In this document: positions 45,856-54,945 of the stretch, piece by piece | How positions within the stretch are numbered: the first letter of the stretch is position 1 | Layout: each line of letters begins with the position of its first letter | NCBI GenBank assembly: GCA_902492205.1 | Contig: CABUKU010000010.1 | Span: 39,925-103,924, forward strand | DNA from: an uncultured Bacteroides sp. | Lineage (GTDB): Bacteria > Bacteroidota > Bacteroidia > Bacteroidales > Bacteroidaceae | Length of the DNA: 64,000 nt | Direction of reading: 5' to 3' | The notes under the pieces: generated by a model | The model's database searches: none | The model's input: the letters and a program-made list of their open reading frames with translations, nothing else | Told to the model about the DNA's origin: nothing | Position numbers and translations under genes: made by a program

Positions 45856-48800
45856 TGGGAGATATTCAGGAAAGAGCAACCGTCGAGGTTGAAGTAAATG
45901 GGGAGAATGCCAAAAATGAAATGCAGTCTCTGGAAAAGTATGCGATTTCTTTAAAAGATCGTATAGCTGAAGCATACAATGCCGGTGACACCAAGAAGAT
46001 GAAACAGTTGGAGAAGGAATTGCAAAAGACCAATTCTCAGCTCCGGACGATGAGAACGAATGCCGTTAACATCGACGAGGTGATGAAAAATCTTAGTACG
46101 GCCGGGCCAAAAGAATTGCAAAAAACACTCAATGCCATCAATAAAGAGTTAGCGTCCGGACGTATTAAACGCGGCTCGAAAGAATGGGGAGAGTACCAGG
46201 AAAAGCTAAAGCAGGTAAAAGCTGAGTTGGCCAAGATAAAAGCGGAAGGTGTTGAAGCGGAAGGATTCCTGTCCCGGATGAACAATAAATTATCCAAATG
46301 GGGCGGAATGCTGGCAAGTGCAGCAGCAGCACTTACCGGTGTTTCCCTGGCATTTGCCAAAATGCGGAAAGATGCGGATGATAAAGAGGAAAATGCTGAT
46401 AATTTGAAAGCATTAACAGGGCTGGATGATCAGTCTGTTGCTTGGTTAACTAAACAAGCGGAAACTCTTTCAACGACAATGGAAAAGAACGGATTGCGAG
46501 TGAAGCAATCAAGTAAAGATATATTGGATGCTTATATGAAAGTCGGTTCGGAAAAACCGGAACTTCTTTCAAATAAAGAAGCATTAAATGCTACTACAAT
46601 TGAAGCCATGCGTTTGGCGGCTGCCGCTAAAACCGATTTGGACCCTGCCGTTCAAGCGTTGACATTATCACTAAACCAATATAATAAAGGGGCGGAGTAT
46701 GCAGTTGAATTTACAAATATTTTGGCTGCTGGTTCTCAAGCTGGTTCCGCTAATGTAATGAATCAAGCAGCAGCCTTAAAAAACTGTGGTGTAGCTGCTT
46801 ATAGTGCTAATATACCTATGCAGGAAACGGCTGGTACTATTCAAACATTGGCAAAATTTGGGATAAAAGATGAAATGGCCGGTACTGGATTAAAAAAGTT
46901 TTTCCTTACTCTTCAAACAGGTTCTGATGATACTAATCCTAAAATAGTGGGACTTGAAAAGGCTCTGGAAAACCTGAATAAAAAACAACTTTCAGCAGCC
47001 CAAATAAAGAAGCAGTTTGGTGAAGAGGGTTATAATGTTGCGAGTATTTTGATTCGGGAAACGGAATTAGTGAAATATTTCACTAAAGCCGTTACAGGAA
47101 CTAATGTTGCAGTTGAACAAGCTACTATTAATTCGGATAATCGTGCAGCGAAAAGAGCACAAATGATAAATCAACTTCGCGAAGCTGGAATTGAATTGAT
47201 GAACAGATTAAATCCTTCAATCAATATTTTAGGTTCCTACTTTACTAATATTGTAAAAGTAATGCCTACGATTATTGATTTCCTGCAGAAATATGGAAGA
47301 GTGATTGTCTATGCTATCACTGTTGTACTGACCTATATAGCGGCAGAAAAACTTCAGCATTTTTGGATTACAAAGGTAAAGACGGCTACCGGTGAATATA
47401 TTGTAGTCCAAAAGTTGAAGCAGTTTTGGGAGAAAGCAGGAATAGCTACTACTATATTATATACGGCTGTTACATCAACCTTAACAGGAAATATAAGCAA
47501 GGCGCGGTTGGCCATGCAGGCTTTTTTTAGAGTATTGAAAATAAATCCTTATGTTGCTATTATAACTGCTGTTGTGGCTTTGGGCGGTGCAATATACACT
47601 TTGGCCACCAGGACAAAGAAAGCAAAGACAACGCTGTCTGAGTTTTTATCTTCCATCTCGGAAGAACGGAATGAACTTAACAAAGTATATAATCAGCTTT
47701 TGCGAACGAACGAAAAAACGGAAGAGCGTACCCGCCTTATCAATGAGTTCAATTCCAATTTCGGTAAATATCTGACGAATCTTTTGGATGAAAAGAGTAC
47801 GGTCGAAGATATAAAAAAGGCATACCGGGAAGCAACTACTGCAATGAATGATCATTATGCCCGTGAATTGTTGGCAAGCAAGCAAAGCGAGATTGTGAAA
47901 CAAAACTTAGATAAGCAATCTTTGTCATTGAGGAATGCAGTGGAAGTCGCCGTCAAAGCGACGAAAAATCAAAAAGCCCGCTTATCAGAGATTATCAATG
48001 ATGTTACGAACCAGGTTATAACAGATAATCCGGAGCAAGGAATTGGTAATGTCCGGCAAAAGATTTATGAGAACATCAATAAAGAGTTTGGGGCAGGTTC
48101 TGCTTATGATTTGTTCGGGGGTTCGGAAGGATGGGAGAAATTTTCTAAAGAGATTTATCCTTTTATTGAAGGGACTAACGAGACGATCAACAAAGTTAAT
48201 AAGCTAAAGGATGAGTTGTCTCCCTTTATAAAAAACATTACCGGCACTAATGATGGTAGTGGTGTAACTGGCAATGATGATACTGGTGGGGGAACCGGAG
48301 GGAGCTTGACAGATGAGAAACGAAAAGAGATTGTTACTAAGCTGGAGGCTGATTTTGCCAAGGTAAAAGCAGAACAGACTGCGTTGTATGTAATCGGCAA
48401 AATGGACAAACAAGAGTTTGATGCTTTCGTTGCAGATAGTGAAAGGAAGTTGCTCGATAGTAAGATGAAATTATATTCCAAAGAATCAAAGGAATATAAT
48501 GATTTACTGCAACAGAAACTTCAAATGCAGGTGAAGCAAAACCAGGCATGTGAGAAAGAAGATATTCAGTCCATTGATGATCGTATAAAGAAAGAGAAAC
48601 GTTTATTGTTGGATGCGTATGTTGATAGGAACATTGATAAGAAGGCTTTTGATGAGGGGAATCTCCAATTGGACTATGATGCACTAAAAGCTAAACGTGA
48701 CTTGTATGTAGAAGGTTCGAAAGAGTACAATCAATACCAGGCACAACTGGATGACCTCTGTTATCGGGATAAATTAAAACGTCAGCAGGAGTATGAGGAG

Positions 48801-50060
48801 AAGATAAAGGCTTTCCGGAGTGAGTACCAAAAGAAAACTGCGGATGAACTGATGCAAGAAGCCATAAAGAGCTGGGATGTTATCCATCAGGCAGGATTTG
48901 TTTCTGAAGAAGAATATCAGAAGATAATTCAGACTATTAAAGACAAATATGCTGTTAAGAAAGGTTCAGAGGAGGTTGGTTATGGAAAGAATAGTAAAAA
49001 ACGTGCGAAAGAAACTAATGATAACGTAGATAAAGCCAAAGCCAAGGTAGGAAATGTAGGTAATTCAGAAACGGATAGTTTTTGGGACAGCATGTTCGGT
49101 AATGATGCCAAACTCCATTCGGGTATCCTTACGGAACTGAAGTCGATGGAAGAACAGGGGCTTATTACTCACAAACAATTCTTGGATGCCAAAGGTCAAG
49201 CGGACGCTGAATATGCTGAGAACTTCAGTGGTAAAATGGAGATGGCTTATGCTCAAATAGCTTCGGTAATGTCTGCAACATCTTCTTACATGGATGCTTG
49301 TCAGGATGTGGAAACTGCTAAGATTGAGAAGAAATATGAAAAAGAAATAGCGGCAGCCGGGAAGAACTCTGCAAAAGTGGCCAAACTGGAAGATGCTAAA
49401 GAGAAGGAAATAGCCAAGGTTAAAAGTAAGTATAATAAGAAAAAGACTGCGATGCAGATAGCCCAGGCATTAGCTGAAACGGCAATAGGTGCTATGAATG
49501 CTTATAATGCAGGATGGGAAGCCGGTTTCCCGGCAGGACCTATATTGGCTCCACTTTTTGCAGGTATTGCAATTGCCAACGGTTTGCTTCAGGTGGCAAC
49601 TATAAAAAAACAGGCTGCTGCTCAAGAGGCTGGTTATTATCAGGGAGGTTTTACCGGGCCGGGAGCCTGGAATGAAGAAAAGGGACCGGTTCATGCGGAT
49701 GAGTTTGTGGCCAATCGTTATGCAGTCCGGAACAAAGAATTGTTGCCGGTTCTCCGACTGATTGATAACGCACAAAAGAATAATACAGTCGGTAGTTTGA
49801 CCGCTGCCGATGTTACTACGGTGTTAACCGGTGGAAAAACATCTGTTCCGGTCTCTTCGTCTTCCGGAAACAATGCCAGTGATAGTGCGGAAGCTGCTTT
49901 ATTAATTTCCGTAATGAGCCATAATGCTACGGTGATGGAACGATTGAATAAGCGACTGGATGAACCTTTTCACACTATTAACACGGTTGATGGTCCCGAT
50001 GGGATGAAACAGGCGTTTGATAAATACGATAGTATTCAGAAAAATAAATCAAGAGGATAA
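45855..50060 (+). CDS. tail tape measure protein
   Basis: 1401 aa from the ATG at 45855. A coiled N-terminus (NAKNEMQSLEKYAISLKDRI) is followed by a TP901/PhageMin_Tail-type domain at ~190-370 (LSTTMEKNGLRVKQSSKDIL; LNQYNKGAEYAVEFTNILAA; MNQAAALKNCGVAAYSANIP). Hydrophobic segments at ~470-600 (IVYAITVVLTYIAA, YVAIITAVVALGGAIYTLA) are the usual membrane/channel part. The rest is coiled coil. With ~0.15 nm per residue (general relation) a tail of ~200 nm is implied. The lysis cassette lies before it, which is unusual. Confidence 0.9.
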   Translation: MGDIQERATVEVEVNGENAKNEMQSLEKYAISLKDRIAEAYNAGDTKKMKQLEKELQKTNSQLRTMRTNAVNIDEVMKNLSTAGPKELQKTLNAINKELASGRIKRGSKEWGEYQEKLKQVKAELAKIKAEGVEAEGFLSRMNNKLSKWGGMLASAAAALTGVSLAFAKMRKDADDKEENADNLKALTGLDDQSVAWLTKQAETLSTTMEKNGLRVKQSSKDILDAYMKVGSEKPELLSNKEALNATTIEAMRLAAAAKTDLDPAVQALTLSLNQYNKGAEYAVEFTNILAAGSQAGSANVMNQAAALKNCGVAAYSANIPMQETAGTIQTLAKFGIKDEMAGTGLKKFFLTLQTGSDDTNPKIVGLEKALENLNKKQLSAAQIKKQFGEEGYNVASILIRETELVKYFTKAVTGTNVAVEQATINSDNRAAKRAQMINQLREAGIELMNRLNPSINILGSYFTNIVKVMPTIIDFLQKYGRVIVYAITVVLTYIAAEKLQHFWITKVKTATGEYIVVQKLKQFWEKAGIATTILYTAVTSTLTGNISKARLAMQAFFRVLKINPYVAIITAVVALGGAIYTLATRTKKAKTTLSEFLSSISEERNELNKVYNQLLRTNEKTEERTRLINEFNSNFGKYLTNLLDEKSTVEDIKKAYREATTAMNDHYARELLASKQSEIVKQNLDKQSLSLRNAVEVAVKATKNQKARLSEIINDVTNQVITDNPEQGIGNVRQKIYENINKEFGAGSAYDLFGGSEGWEKFSKEIYPFIEGTNETINKVNKLKDELSPFIKNITGTNDGSGVTGNDDTGGGTGGSLTDEKRKEIVTKLEADFAKVKAEQTALYVIGKMDKQEFDAFVADSERKLLDSKMKLYSKESKEYNDLLQQKLQMQVKQNQACEKEDIQSIDDRIKKEKRLLLDAYVDRNIDKKAFDEGNLQLDYDALKAKRDLYVEGSKEYNQYQAQLDDLCYRDKLKRQQEYEEKIKAFRSEYQKKTADELMQEAIKSWDVIHQAGFVSEEEYQKIIQTIKDKYAVKKGSEEVGYGKNSKKRAKETNDNVDKAKAKVGNVGNSETDSFWDSMFGNDAKLHSGILTELKSMEEQGLITHKQFLDAKGQADAEYAENFSGKMEMAYAQIASVMSATSSYMDACQDVETAKIEKKYEKEIAAAGKNSAKVAKLEDAKEKEIAKVKSKYNKKKTAMQIAQALAETAIGAMNAYNAGWEAGFPAGPILAPLFAGIAIANGLLQVATIKKQAAAQEAGYYQGGFTGPGAWNEEKGPVHADEFVANRYAVRNKELLPVLRLIDNAQKNNTVGSLTAADVTTVLTGGKTSVPVSSSSGNNASDSAEAALLISVMSHNATVMERLNKRLDEPFHTINTVDGPDGMKQAFDKYDSIQKNKSRG

Positions 50061-50061
50061 A

Positions 50062-51867
50062 ATGACTGAGTTGTATTTGAATGGCTATGTGGCTGTAATG
50101 GATAAAAGCACAAAGATAAAGGTTGTGTTTGATAATCCTTATTTCACAAAAAGTTCGACTTATACGCATGACATATCGTTGCCAATGCGGAATTGTGCCA
50201 AAAATCAAAAGATCTTTGGCCACATCAATAGAAAAGATGTTTCCAAGAAGCCACAAACTTTGAAAGCTATCCTAATAGCTGATAATAGAGTTTTGCTGAA
50301 TGGTTCTGCCATTATTCGGGAAATCACGGAAGAGAAAGCACAAGTGCAATTAGTTTCCGGTAACGCGGAAATGAATTTCTTTCTGCAATCTGAGAAGCTG
50401 TACATAGATAAACTTAATTTGGGCTTTCCGTTGGAAAGACCGATTTTGGCGGATTATCCGAATACAATGTTATGGGCTGAGAATCAAAAGCAAAATTGGG
50501 CAGACTATAATAGCAACTATAAAAGTTACGTTTATTTTCCGGTATATAATGAAACGGCAGGAGAGATATATAATCGGTTCGCGGCCAGCTATATAAATAT
50601 TGATGGAGAACGGAAAGAGAGTTTCACGTACTACGGGGCAAATATGTCGCATATCTGCCCTCAGCCGTATCTGTGTATAATGATTCAGTGGATTATTAAG
50701 GCGATTGGTTATTATTTGGTGGAAAATCAATTGACCGAAACCGTTTTCAGGAATTTATTTATCGCTAACGGGACGGTTATAAACGTATGGGCAGATGTGT
50801 TGCCTCATTGGACGGTAAATGAGTTTTTTACGAATATTGAAAAGACTTTCGGCTTAATAACTGTGGTAGACGAAGGAACTAAGAAAGTGAGATTATTATT
50901 TTCACATGATTACTTTGATGATTCCACTCCGGTTTGTTTATCTAATGTTATTGATACGTTTACGGTTAAGATCGAAGCGGATGAAACAATTGATGTTAGT
51001 AACGGAAACATTGGTTACAGTATGGAAGCATCAGAAACAATGCCGTATGTGAAGTTCTCCGAGGATATTCTGGAATACGTAAAAAAAGAGACTTATCAGA
51101 CTTATGGTGAGTTGAAGAGTGCTTATCAGGCAATGGATGATTGGAACCGTGGAAGAAAGGTGTTAGAAGCGGAAGGACGACAGTATATTGAGGTTGATGA
51201 CGGAACAACAAAAACATTGCAGGAAGCAAATCAATATCGGGATCTGATTCGTAATCCGGAGAAGAAAGATTTGGATATTGAGTTGAAAATAGTGCCGGCT
51301 TTAATGCGTACGATAGAAGTAGAAGTTTATGCTCCCGGTTCAATATATGATAAAAACTTTCTATGGTCGGGGGAAATACAGGCTATCTCTGTTGACGGAG
51401 GAGCTTATGATATGGGAGAGTTTATGCCGGGGACAGTTCAGAGTATGGTTGTTGATGGTGTACCGGAAAGATACAAGCCTGATAAGATTTTAGTAGCTTT
51501 CTCGGATGGGGCCTATAAAAAAGTATATGGACCTAAAGGAGAATCCTTTTCCTATCCGGCTCCATTTATTGATGGCAATATTACTATTGATTCAACTGGT
51601 AATAAGTATCCGGCATGGAGTCTGCGACTATGTGATGATCATACAACACAAAATTTGGGCAGTGAAATTTACGATAGAGTGAAAAGCGTGAATACTGAAG
51701 CTGAAGAAACATTTCATTTCATAAGCAGTCAAATATATAATCCGCGTAGCGTGTTTATTATTGACAATAAACGTTATGTCTCAAAAAACATAACGATTGA
51801 GTGCACTCCGTCCGGCATTGAGAAGGTGCAGGAAGGAATAATGTATGAGTTGATGGAGGGTAGTTAA
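50062..51867 (+). CDS. tail protein downstream of tape measure (distal tail or baseplate)
   Basis: 601 aa from the ATG at 50062; the longer in-frame ORF from 50017 lies inside the tape measure gene. Beta-rich N-terminal domain (YLNGYVAVMDKSTKIKVVFD; YTHDISLPMRNCAKNQKIFG) like tail-tip hub proteins; central part has SFTYYGANMSHICPQPYLC. A Cys- and Trp-containing surface may contact the host. It overlaps the convergent integrase gene by 4 bp at the end. Function by position. Confidence 0.6.
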   Translation: MTELYLNGYVAVMDKSTKIKVVFDNPYFTKSSTYTHDISLPMRNCAKNQKIFGHINRKDVSKKPQTLKAILIADNRVLLNGSAIIREITEEKAQVQLVSGNAEMNFFLQSEKLYIDKLNLGFPLERPILADYPNTMLWAENQKQNWADYNSNYKSYVYFPVYNETAGEIYNRFAASYINIDGERKESFTYYGANMSHICPQPYLCIMIQWIIKAIGYYLVENQLTETVFRNLFIANGTVINVWADVLPHWTVNEFFTNIEKTFGLITVVDEGTKKVRLLFSHDYFDDSTPVCLSNVIDTFTVKIEADETIDVSNGNIGYSMEASETMPYVKFSEDILEYVKKETYQTYGELKSAYQAMDDWNRGRKVLEAEGRQYIEVDDGTTKTLQEANQYRDLIRNPEKKDLDIELKIVPALMRTIEVEVYAPGSIYDKNFLWSGEIQAISVDGGAYDMGEFMPGTVQSMVVDGVPERYKPDKILVAFSDGAYKKVYGPKGESFSYPAPFIDGNITIDSTGNKYPAWSLRLCDDHTTQNLGSEIYDRVKSVNTEAEETFHFISSQIYNPRSVFIIDNKRYVSKNITIECTPSGIEKVQEGIMYELMEGS

Positions 51868-53033
51868 AGCCCTCCTTCAAAGTGTTTAGTCTCTTCATGT
51901 ACGCTGAGTCCATTACCTTGCAGATATTTGTTTGTGGTGGAGATGTCAGCATGGCGCGCCTGATCTCTGGCAATTACAATTCCTTCAGTATTTGCCAGGT
52001 CACGAATACCGGAATCTTTCAGTGAATAGAATTGATAGGAGTCCGGGAACCGGAGCAACGCACGTACTTTATTGAAATGATTCCTGAAGATGCGTGAATC
52101 AGCCTTTTTTATGCCGGGCTTAAAATCGCTTCCACCGAACAGATAATGGTTGGAACTGTACTCAAACAGACGTAAATCAATCATTAATTTGATGATTTCG
52201 TCATTGAGTCCTACCATGCCATCGCGCCGGTTCTTTGAGATTGTGGAAGAAATAAAAACTTTCTGTTCTTTAAGGTAAATGTCTCCCAGTTTGATATTAG
52301 ATAGTTCATCTGGCCGGATGAAGGTGTAATATTCCATCTGACAGGCGAGCAAAAAGCATTTGTTCGTTTCTGAAAGAAACTCCTTCAGCTTTTTGAGGTC
52401 TACCGGTGATAGGGCAGAACGCTTCTTCTGGTCTTCCGGCAGGCTCCTTATCTTTTCAACCGGGTTGTTTTCCATATACTGTTTCTCAACCAACCAGGTG
52501 CAAAATGATGATAGCCATGTGCGGTAATTATTCCGTGTCCTGGCGGATGAATCCCGGTCGAGCAGGATATAGTCCAAGAAGTCGCTAATGTAACTTTGTT
52601 CGAATTGATAGATATAGGAGATAGGGAAAGCATGCTCTTCGTTGTACGATATAAGCATCCTGATGCGCTTTTTATAGTCGATGTAAGTACTTTCTTTGAT
52701 AACTTTTGAAGCATGCAGCTTCTCCAGATACTTGCTATAAAGCTGGTGTACGTCATCGAATTTTGAGTAGTGCCGGGCATTGGAAGTATCAGCCCACGGA
52801 TTCCATCCGGAGCGTAAACGTGTGGTCAGATTCGTGATGATTTCGGTCGCTCGTTTCTTCCGGTCGCTGAGTCTCTCAATGCTATCCAACATGTACTTTT
52901 TGCGACGCATCTTCCGGTCAACCGGATCATAACATTGGAAGTCTACATACCAATTTTTTCCGGTATGTAATTTGGGTAATGTGTACGTAATAACTTCGTT
53001 AAGTGAAGAACCTTTTCGTTGTTTAGAATACAT
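51864..53033 (-). CDS. int: tyrosine recombinase, prophage integrase
   Basis: 389 aa. Arm-binding N-terminal region to ~90, SAM-like core-binding domain ~90-200, catalytic domain ~205-375. Visible residues: R240 (FIRPDEL), K267 (SKNRRDG), H361 (ARHADISTTNKY) and nucleophile Y370. The box usually written HxxR is Y336-S-L-K339 here, so its His and Arg are replaced; this YSxK variant is seen in some Bacteroidetes elements. The gene is 85 bp from the attR repeat and faces into the prophage, placing it to catalyse integration at tRNA-Trp. Confidence 0.93.
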   Translation of the reverse strand: MYSKQRKGSSLNEVITYTLPKLHTGKNWYVDFQCYDPVDRKMRRKKYMLDSIERLSDRKKRATEIITNLTTRLRSGWNPWADTSNARHYSKFDDVHQLYSKYLEKLHASKVIKESTYIDYKKRIRMLISYNEEHAFPISYIYQFEQSYISDFLDYILLDRDSSARTRNNYRTWLSSFCTWLVEKQYMENNPVEKIRSLPEDQKKRSALSPVDLKKLKEFLSETNKCFLLACQMEYYTFIRPDELSNIKLGDIYLKEQKVFISSTISKNRRDGMVGLNDEIIKLMIDLRLFEYSSNHYLFGGSDFKPGIKKADSRIFRNHFNKVRALLRFPDSYQFYSLKDSGIRDLANTEGIVIARDQARHADISTTNKYLQGNGLSVHEETKHFEGGL

Positions 53034-53037
53034 TTTT

Positions 53038-53109
53038 TTTACGTTCTTTCAAGTTTGGAGAACGTAAAGGATTTGAATTATCAACTAAAGACTGTCCGAC
53101 TTGCGTCCG
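53038..53109 (+). other. candidate integrase arm-type sites, right arm
   Basis: TTTACGTTC (53038-53046) and its inverted copy GAACGTAAA (53060-53068) lie just before int, and two GTCCG motifs are 11 bp apart (53094, 53105). These match the left-arm set at 12076-12129. Because they overlap the int start region, the integrase may also repress its own gene (inference). Confidence 0.5.
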
Positions 53110-53118
53110 ACCTAAAAG

Positions 53119-53184
53119 TATAAAACAGCTATAATCTTATGATTTATAGCTGCTTATTCTTGCACGGGAGGAGAGGCTCGAACT
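53119..53184. repeat. attR, 66-bp direct repeat containing the tRNA-Trp 3' end
   Basis: Second copy of the repeat at 11968-12033 (64/66). It overlaps the last 22 nt of tRNA-Trp and its terminator, so integration leaves the tRNA gene intact. Confidence 0.92.
53121..53152 (-). terminator. tRNA-Trp terminator
   Basis: CAGCTATAA/TTATAGCTG (53126-53134, 53144-53152), followed on the minus strand by TTTTA. A copy is present in attL. Confidence 0.75.
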
Positions 53185-53235
53185 CCCGACACCTGGTTTT
53201 GGAGACCAGTGCTCTACCAACTGAGCTACTCCCGT
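53163..53235 (-). tRNA. trnW: tRNA-Trp (anticodon CCA)
   Basis: Minus strand, 73 nt. Acceptor stem ACGGGAG/CTCCCGT, D arm GCTC/GAGC, anticodon stem CTGGT/ACCAG with loop CTCCAAA (anticodon CCA), T arm GGGAG-TTCGAGC-CTCTC with one G-U pair, discriminator G. The 3' CCA is not encoded. It is the integration site of the prophage; its 3' end is duplicated at attL. Confidence 0.95.
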
Positions 53236-53391
53236 GTTTGCGGCTGCAAAGGTAAACTAATATTTCTTTCTTGCAATACTATTGCGAAGAAAATATCTTA
53301 TTTTTATTTTACTTTCTCTGTTATGCAGTATTTTCTTTTGAGTTCCGTTTTATATATAAAACTCATTGTTAATCTTTTAATCTATCTATTT

Positions 53392-53913
53392 ATGAAGAAA
53401 AATATACTATTAATGTTTCTGTTTTCTTTCATCTTTTTTTCTTGCAGTAAAGAAGATGATCTTGTAAATACCTATATAGAACCAGTTCCTGAAGGTATTG
53501 TACTAGCTAAAGTTGATAATTCGGAATTAAATACTTTTGCTTTGATTAATCAATTAACTTTAAATGTTTCTGGTATTTGGATTTATGGCTCATTCAGTTC
53601 TACGGCAGATATATCGGAAGCAGAGTTAAAGGATAAATTGCCGATACTGGAGAAAAAACCGTTTATGGGGTATATAAATCTACATAGCAAGGATGTAATT
53701 AGTTTTACTTTGCGGGATATGCATCAAAAAGATTATCAGGAACAATGGAAACAGATAGAAAAAGAACTATCACTTGTACCTAATAAAGATATGACGGTTG
53801 AAATTGTTTTTGAAGTGCCGGTAGGTAAAGAGAGCGAATGGATAGAGAAGCTGAATAATAATTCTTTTGTTGAGAAAGCATATTTACCGTGGCCGTGTTA
53901 TGGACTCCCTTAA
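53392..53913 (+). CDS. small lipoprotein, hypothetical
   Basis: 173 aa from the ATG at 53392 (MKKNILLMFLFSFIFFSCSK), with a lipobox Cys18; the longer in-frame ORF from 53209 runs through the tRNA gene and is rejected. Beta-rich mature part (FMGYINLHSKDVISFTLRDM) of no recognised family. Outside the prophage; a surface or periplasmic lipoprotein of unknown role. Confidence 0.65.
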   Translation: MKKNILLMFLFSFIFFSCSKEDDLVNTYIEPVPEGIVLAKVDNSELNTFALINQLTLNVSGIWIYGSFSSTADISEAELKDKLPILEKKPFMGYINLHSKDVISFTLRDMHQKDYQEQWKQIEKELSLVPNKDMTVEIVFEVPVGKESEWIEKLNNNSFVEKAYLPWPCYGLP

Positions 53914-53925
53914 ACGTCCCAAACA

Positions 53926-53963
53926 AAACGTCCCTACGTTTTAAACAAAACGAAGGGACGTTT
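53926..53963. terminator. strong two-part hairpin between convergent genes
   Basis: AAACGTCCCT-a-CGTTTT-AAAC-AAAACG-a-AGGGACGTTT: 16 base pairs with matched single-base interruptions. AAACGTCC is repeated just before (53912) and AAAACGTAAGGACG just after. It ends transcription from both sides. Confidence 0.7.
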
Positions 53964-53985
53964 CATGTAAAACGTAAGGACGTTT

Positions 53986-54345
53986 TTATTTGCTTAATCG
54001 TTCTTTCCATTCTTCGGCTTTGAAGCCTACAAGGACAACATTGTCTCCGATGACTAACGGGCGTTTTACTAGTTTGCCGTTTGTTGCCAAAAGAGATATT
54101 TGTTCTTTTTCACTCATACTTGGCAATTTATCTTTCAGTTCCATTGATTTATAAACCAATCCGCTTGTGTTGAAGAACTTCTTAAGAGGTAATCCACTGC
54201 ATTTCACCCATTCTTGCAGTTCTTCTGCTGTCGGATTCTGTTCCACAATGTGGCGGTCGGTATATTCTATGCTGTTTTCATTCAGCCATTTCTTGGCTTT
54301 TTGGCAGGTACTGCATGCAGGATATTCTAAAAATAAATAGTTCAT
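53986..54345 (-). CDS. ArsC/Spx-family thioredoxin-fold protein
   Basis: 119 aa. CxxC active site CSTC at residues 11-14 (YPACSTCQKAKKWL), then the ArsC/Spx-type PLKKFFNTSG and the conserved Arg in VKRPLVIGD. The family includes arsenate reductases and transcription-binding Spx proteins. The Cys pair suggests a redox role; no arsenic genes are nearby, so 'arsenate reductase family' is the safe name. Confidence 0.88.
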   Translation of the reverse strand: MNYLFLEYPACSTCQKAKKWLNENSIEYTDRHIVEQNPTAEELQEWVKCSGLPLKKFFNTSGLVYKSMELKDKLPSMSEKEQISLLATNGKLVKRPLVIGDNVVLVGFKAEEWKERLSK

Positions 54346-54358
54346 AAGGCTTTTGATT

Positions 54359-54937
54359 CTAAATCATTTTAAGTTCTTCAAACATTGTTTGATAAATAGC
54401 CGCTTTCTCTGTCAGCGGTTTTGGATAAGCTCGTGAGGATGAAGGCATTCTGAACAGCTTCATTTCCTGTCCGTCATGGTCGAATACCGAATAACTGCCC
54501 ACTTTCGGCTCTGTTGCCGGGAAAAGTGCCAGTAGGGTATCCGTGGCTTTTTGCCCGGTTGTCACAATGGCTTCGCAGACCGGAATCTCTGTTAGTAATG
54601 CTTTTATATCCGTTGGAGTCACTACTTCCAGAAACTTATCCGACGCATTGTCTTTTTGCCGGATAATGGCCGAAGCCGTATCAAAGATGGCTATTCCTTT
54701 CTCGTTTAGGAAAGCAATAATCCTTTCTTTATCGAAAGACTTTTTGTTCTCTGTCAGAAAATAGTCTTTATTTTGGAAGAAGATAATGCCGAATATCCTC
54801 CACATATCATTTTGCATGTTTGGATAGTAGAAATCCATACACCAACGCTTTTGTTGCGGTGGGAAACTCCCCAGCATCAGCAAACGTGCATTGCGGGGGA
54901 GAAATGGCTTTAACGGATGTTCTTCAATCTCCGGCAT
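54359..54937 (-). CDS. uracil-DNA glycosylase superfamily protein (DNA-deoxyinosine glycosylase type)
   Basis: 192 aa from the ATG at 54937 (MPEIEEHPLKPFLPRNARLL); the frame is open upstream to 55168, but that part overlaps the next minus gene. The fold signature is LLMLGSFPPQQKRWCMDFYY followed by PNMQNDMWRIFG, and the second site is PSSSRAYP. It removes deaminated bases. Sits 8 bp after the upstream gene, likely co-transcribed. Confidence 0.8.
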   Translation of the reverse strand: MPEIEEHPLKPFLPRNARLLMLGSFPPQQKRWCMDFYYPNMQNDMWRIFGIIFFQNKDYFLTENKKSFDKERIIAFLNEKGIAIFDTASAIIRQKDNASDKFLEVVTPTDIKALLTEIPVCEAIVTTGQKATDTLLALFPATEPKVGSYSVFDHDGQEMKLFRMPSSSRAYPKPLTEKAAIYQTMFEELKMI

Positions 54938-54945
54938 AGGCTTCG

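Larger units (their letters stand above)
11968..53184. mobile_element. complete tRNA-Trp-integrated temperate siphovirus-type prophage (~41 kb)
   Basis: The element is bounded by 66-bp direct repeats at 11968-12033 and 53119-53184. It contains every module expected for a tailed temperate phage: tyrosine integrase at the tRNA end, divergent repressor/Cro switch, primase-helicase, prohead protease and capsid candidates, small and large terminase, portal, tape measure, tail fibre-like proteins, holin, amidase and spanin-like protein. No frameshift or truncation was seen in these genes. There is no transposase (so not Mu-like) and no reverse transcriptase (so no DGR). A long tape measure with no recognised sheath protein suggests a non-contractile long tail. 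Confidence 0.93.

Noticed and set aside
11968..53184. Mu-like transposable phage
   Set aside because: There is a tyrosine integrase, tRNA target and 66-bp att repeats; no MuA/MuB-type transposase and no 5-bp target duplication.
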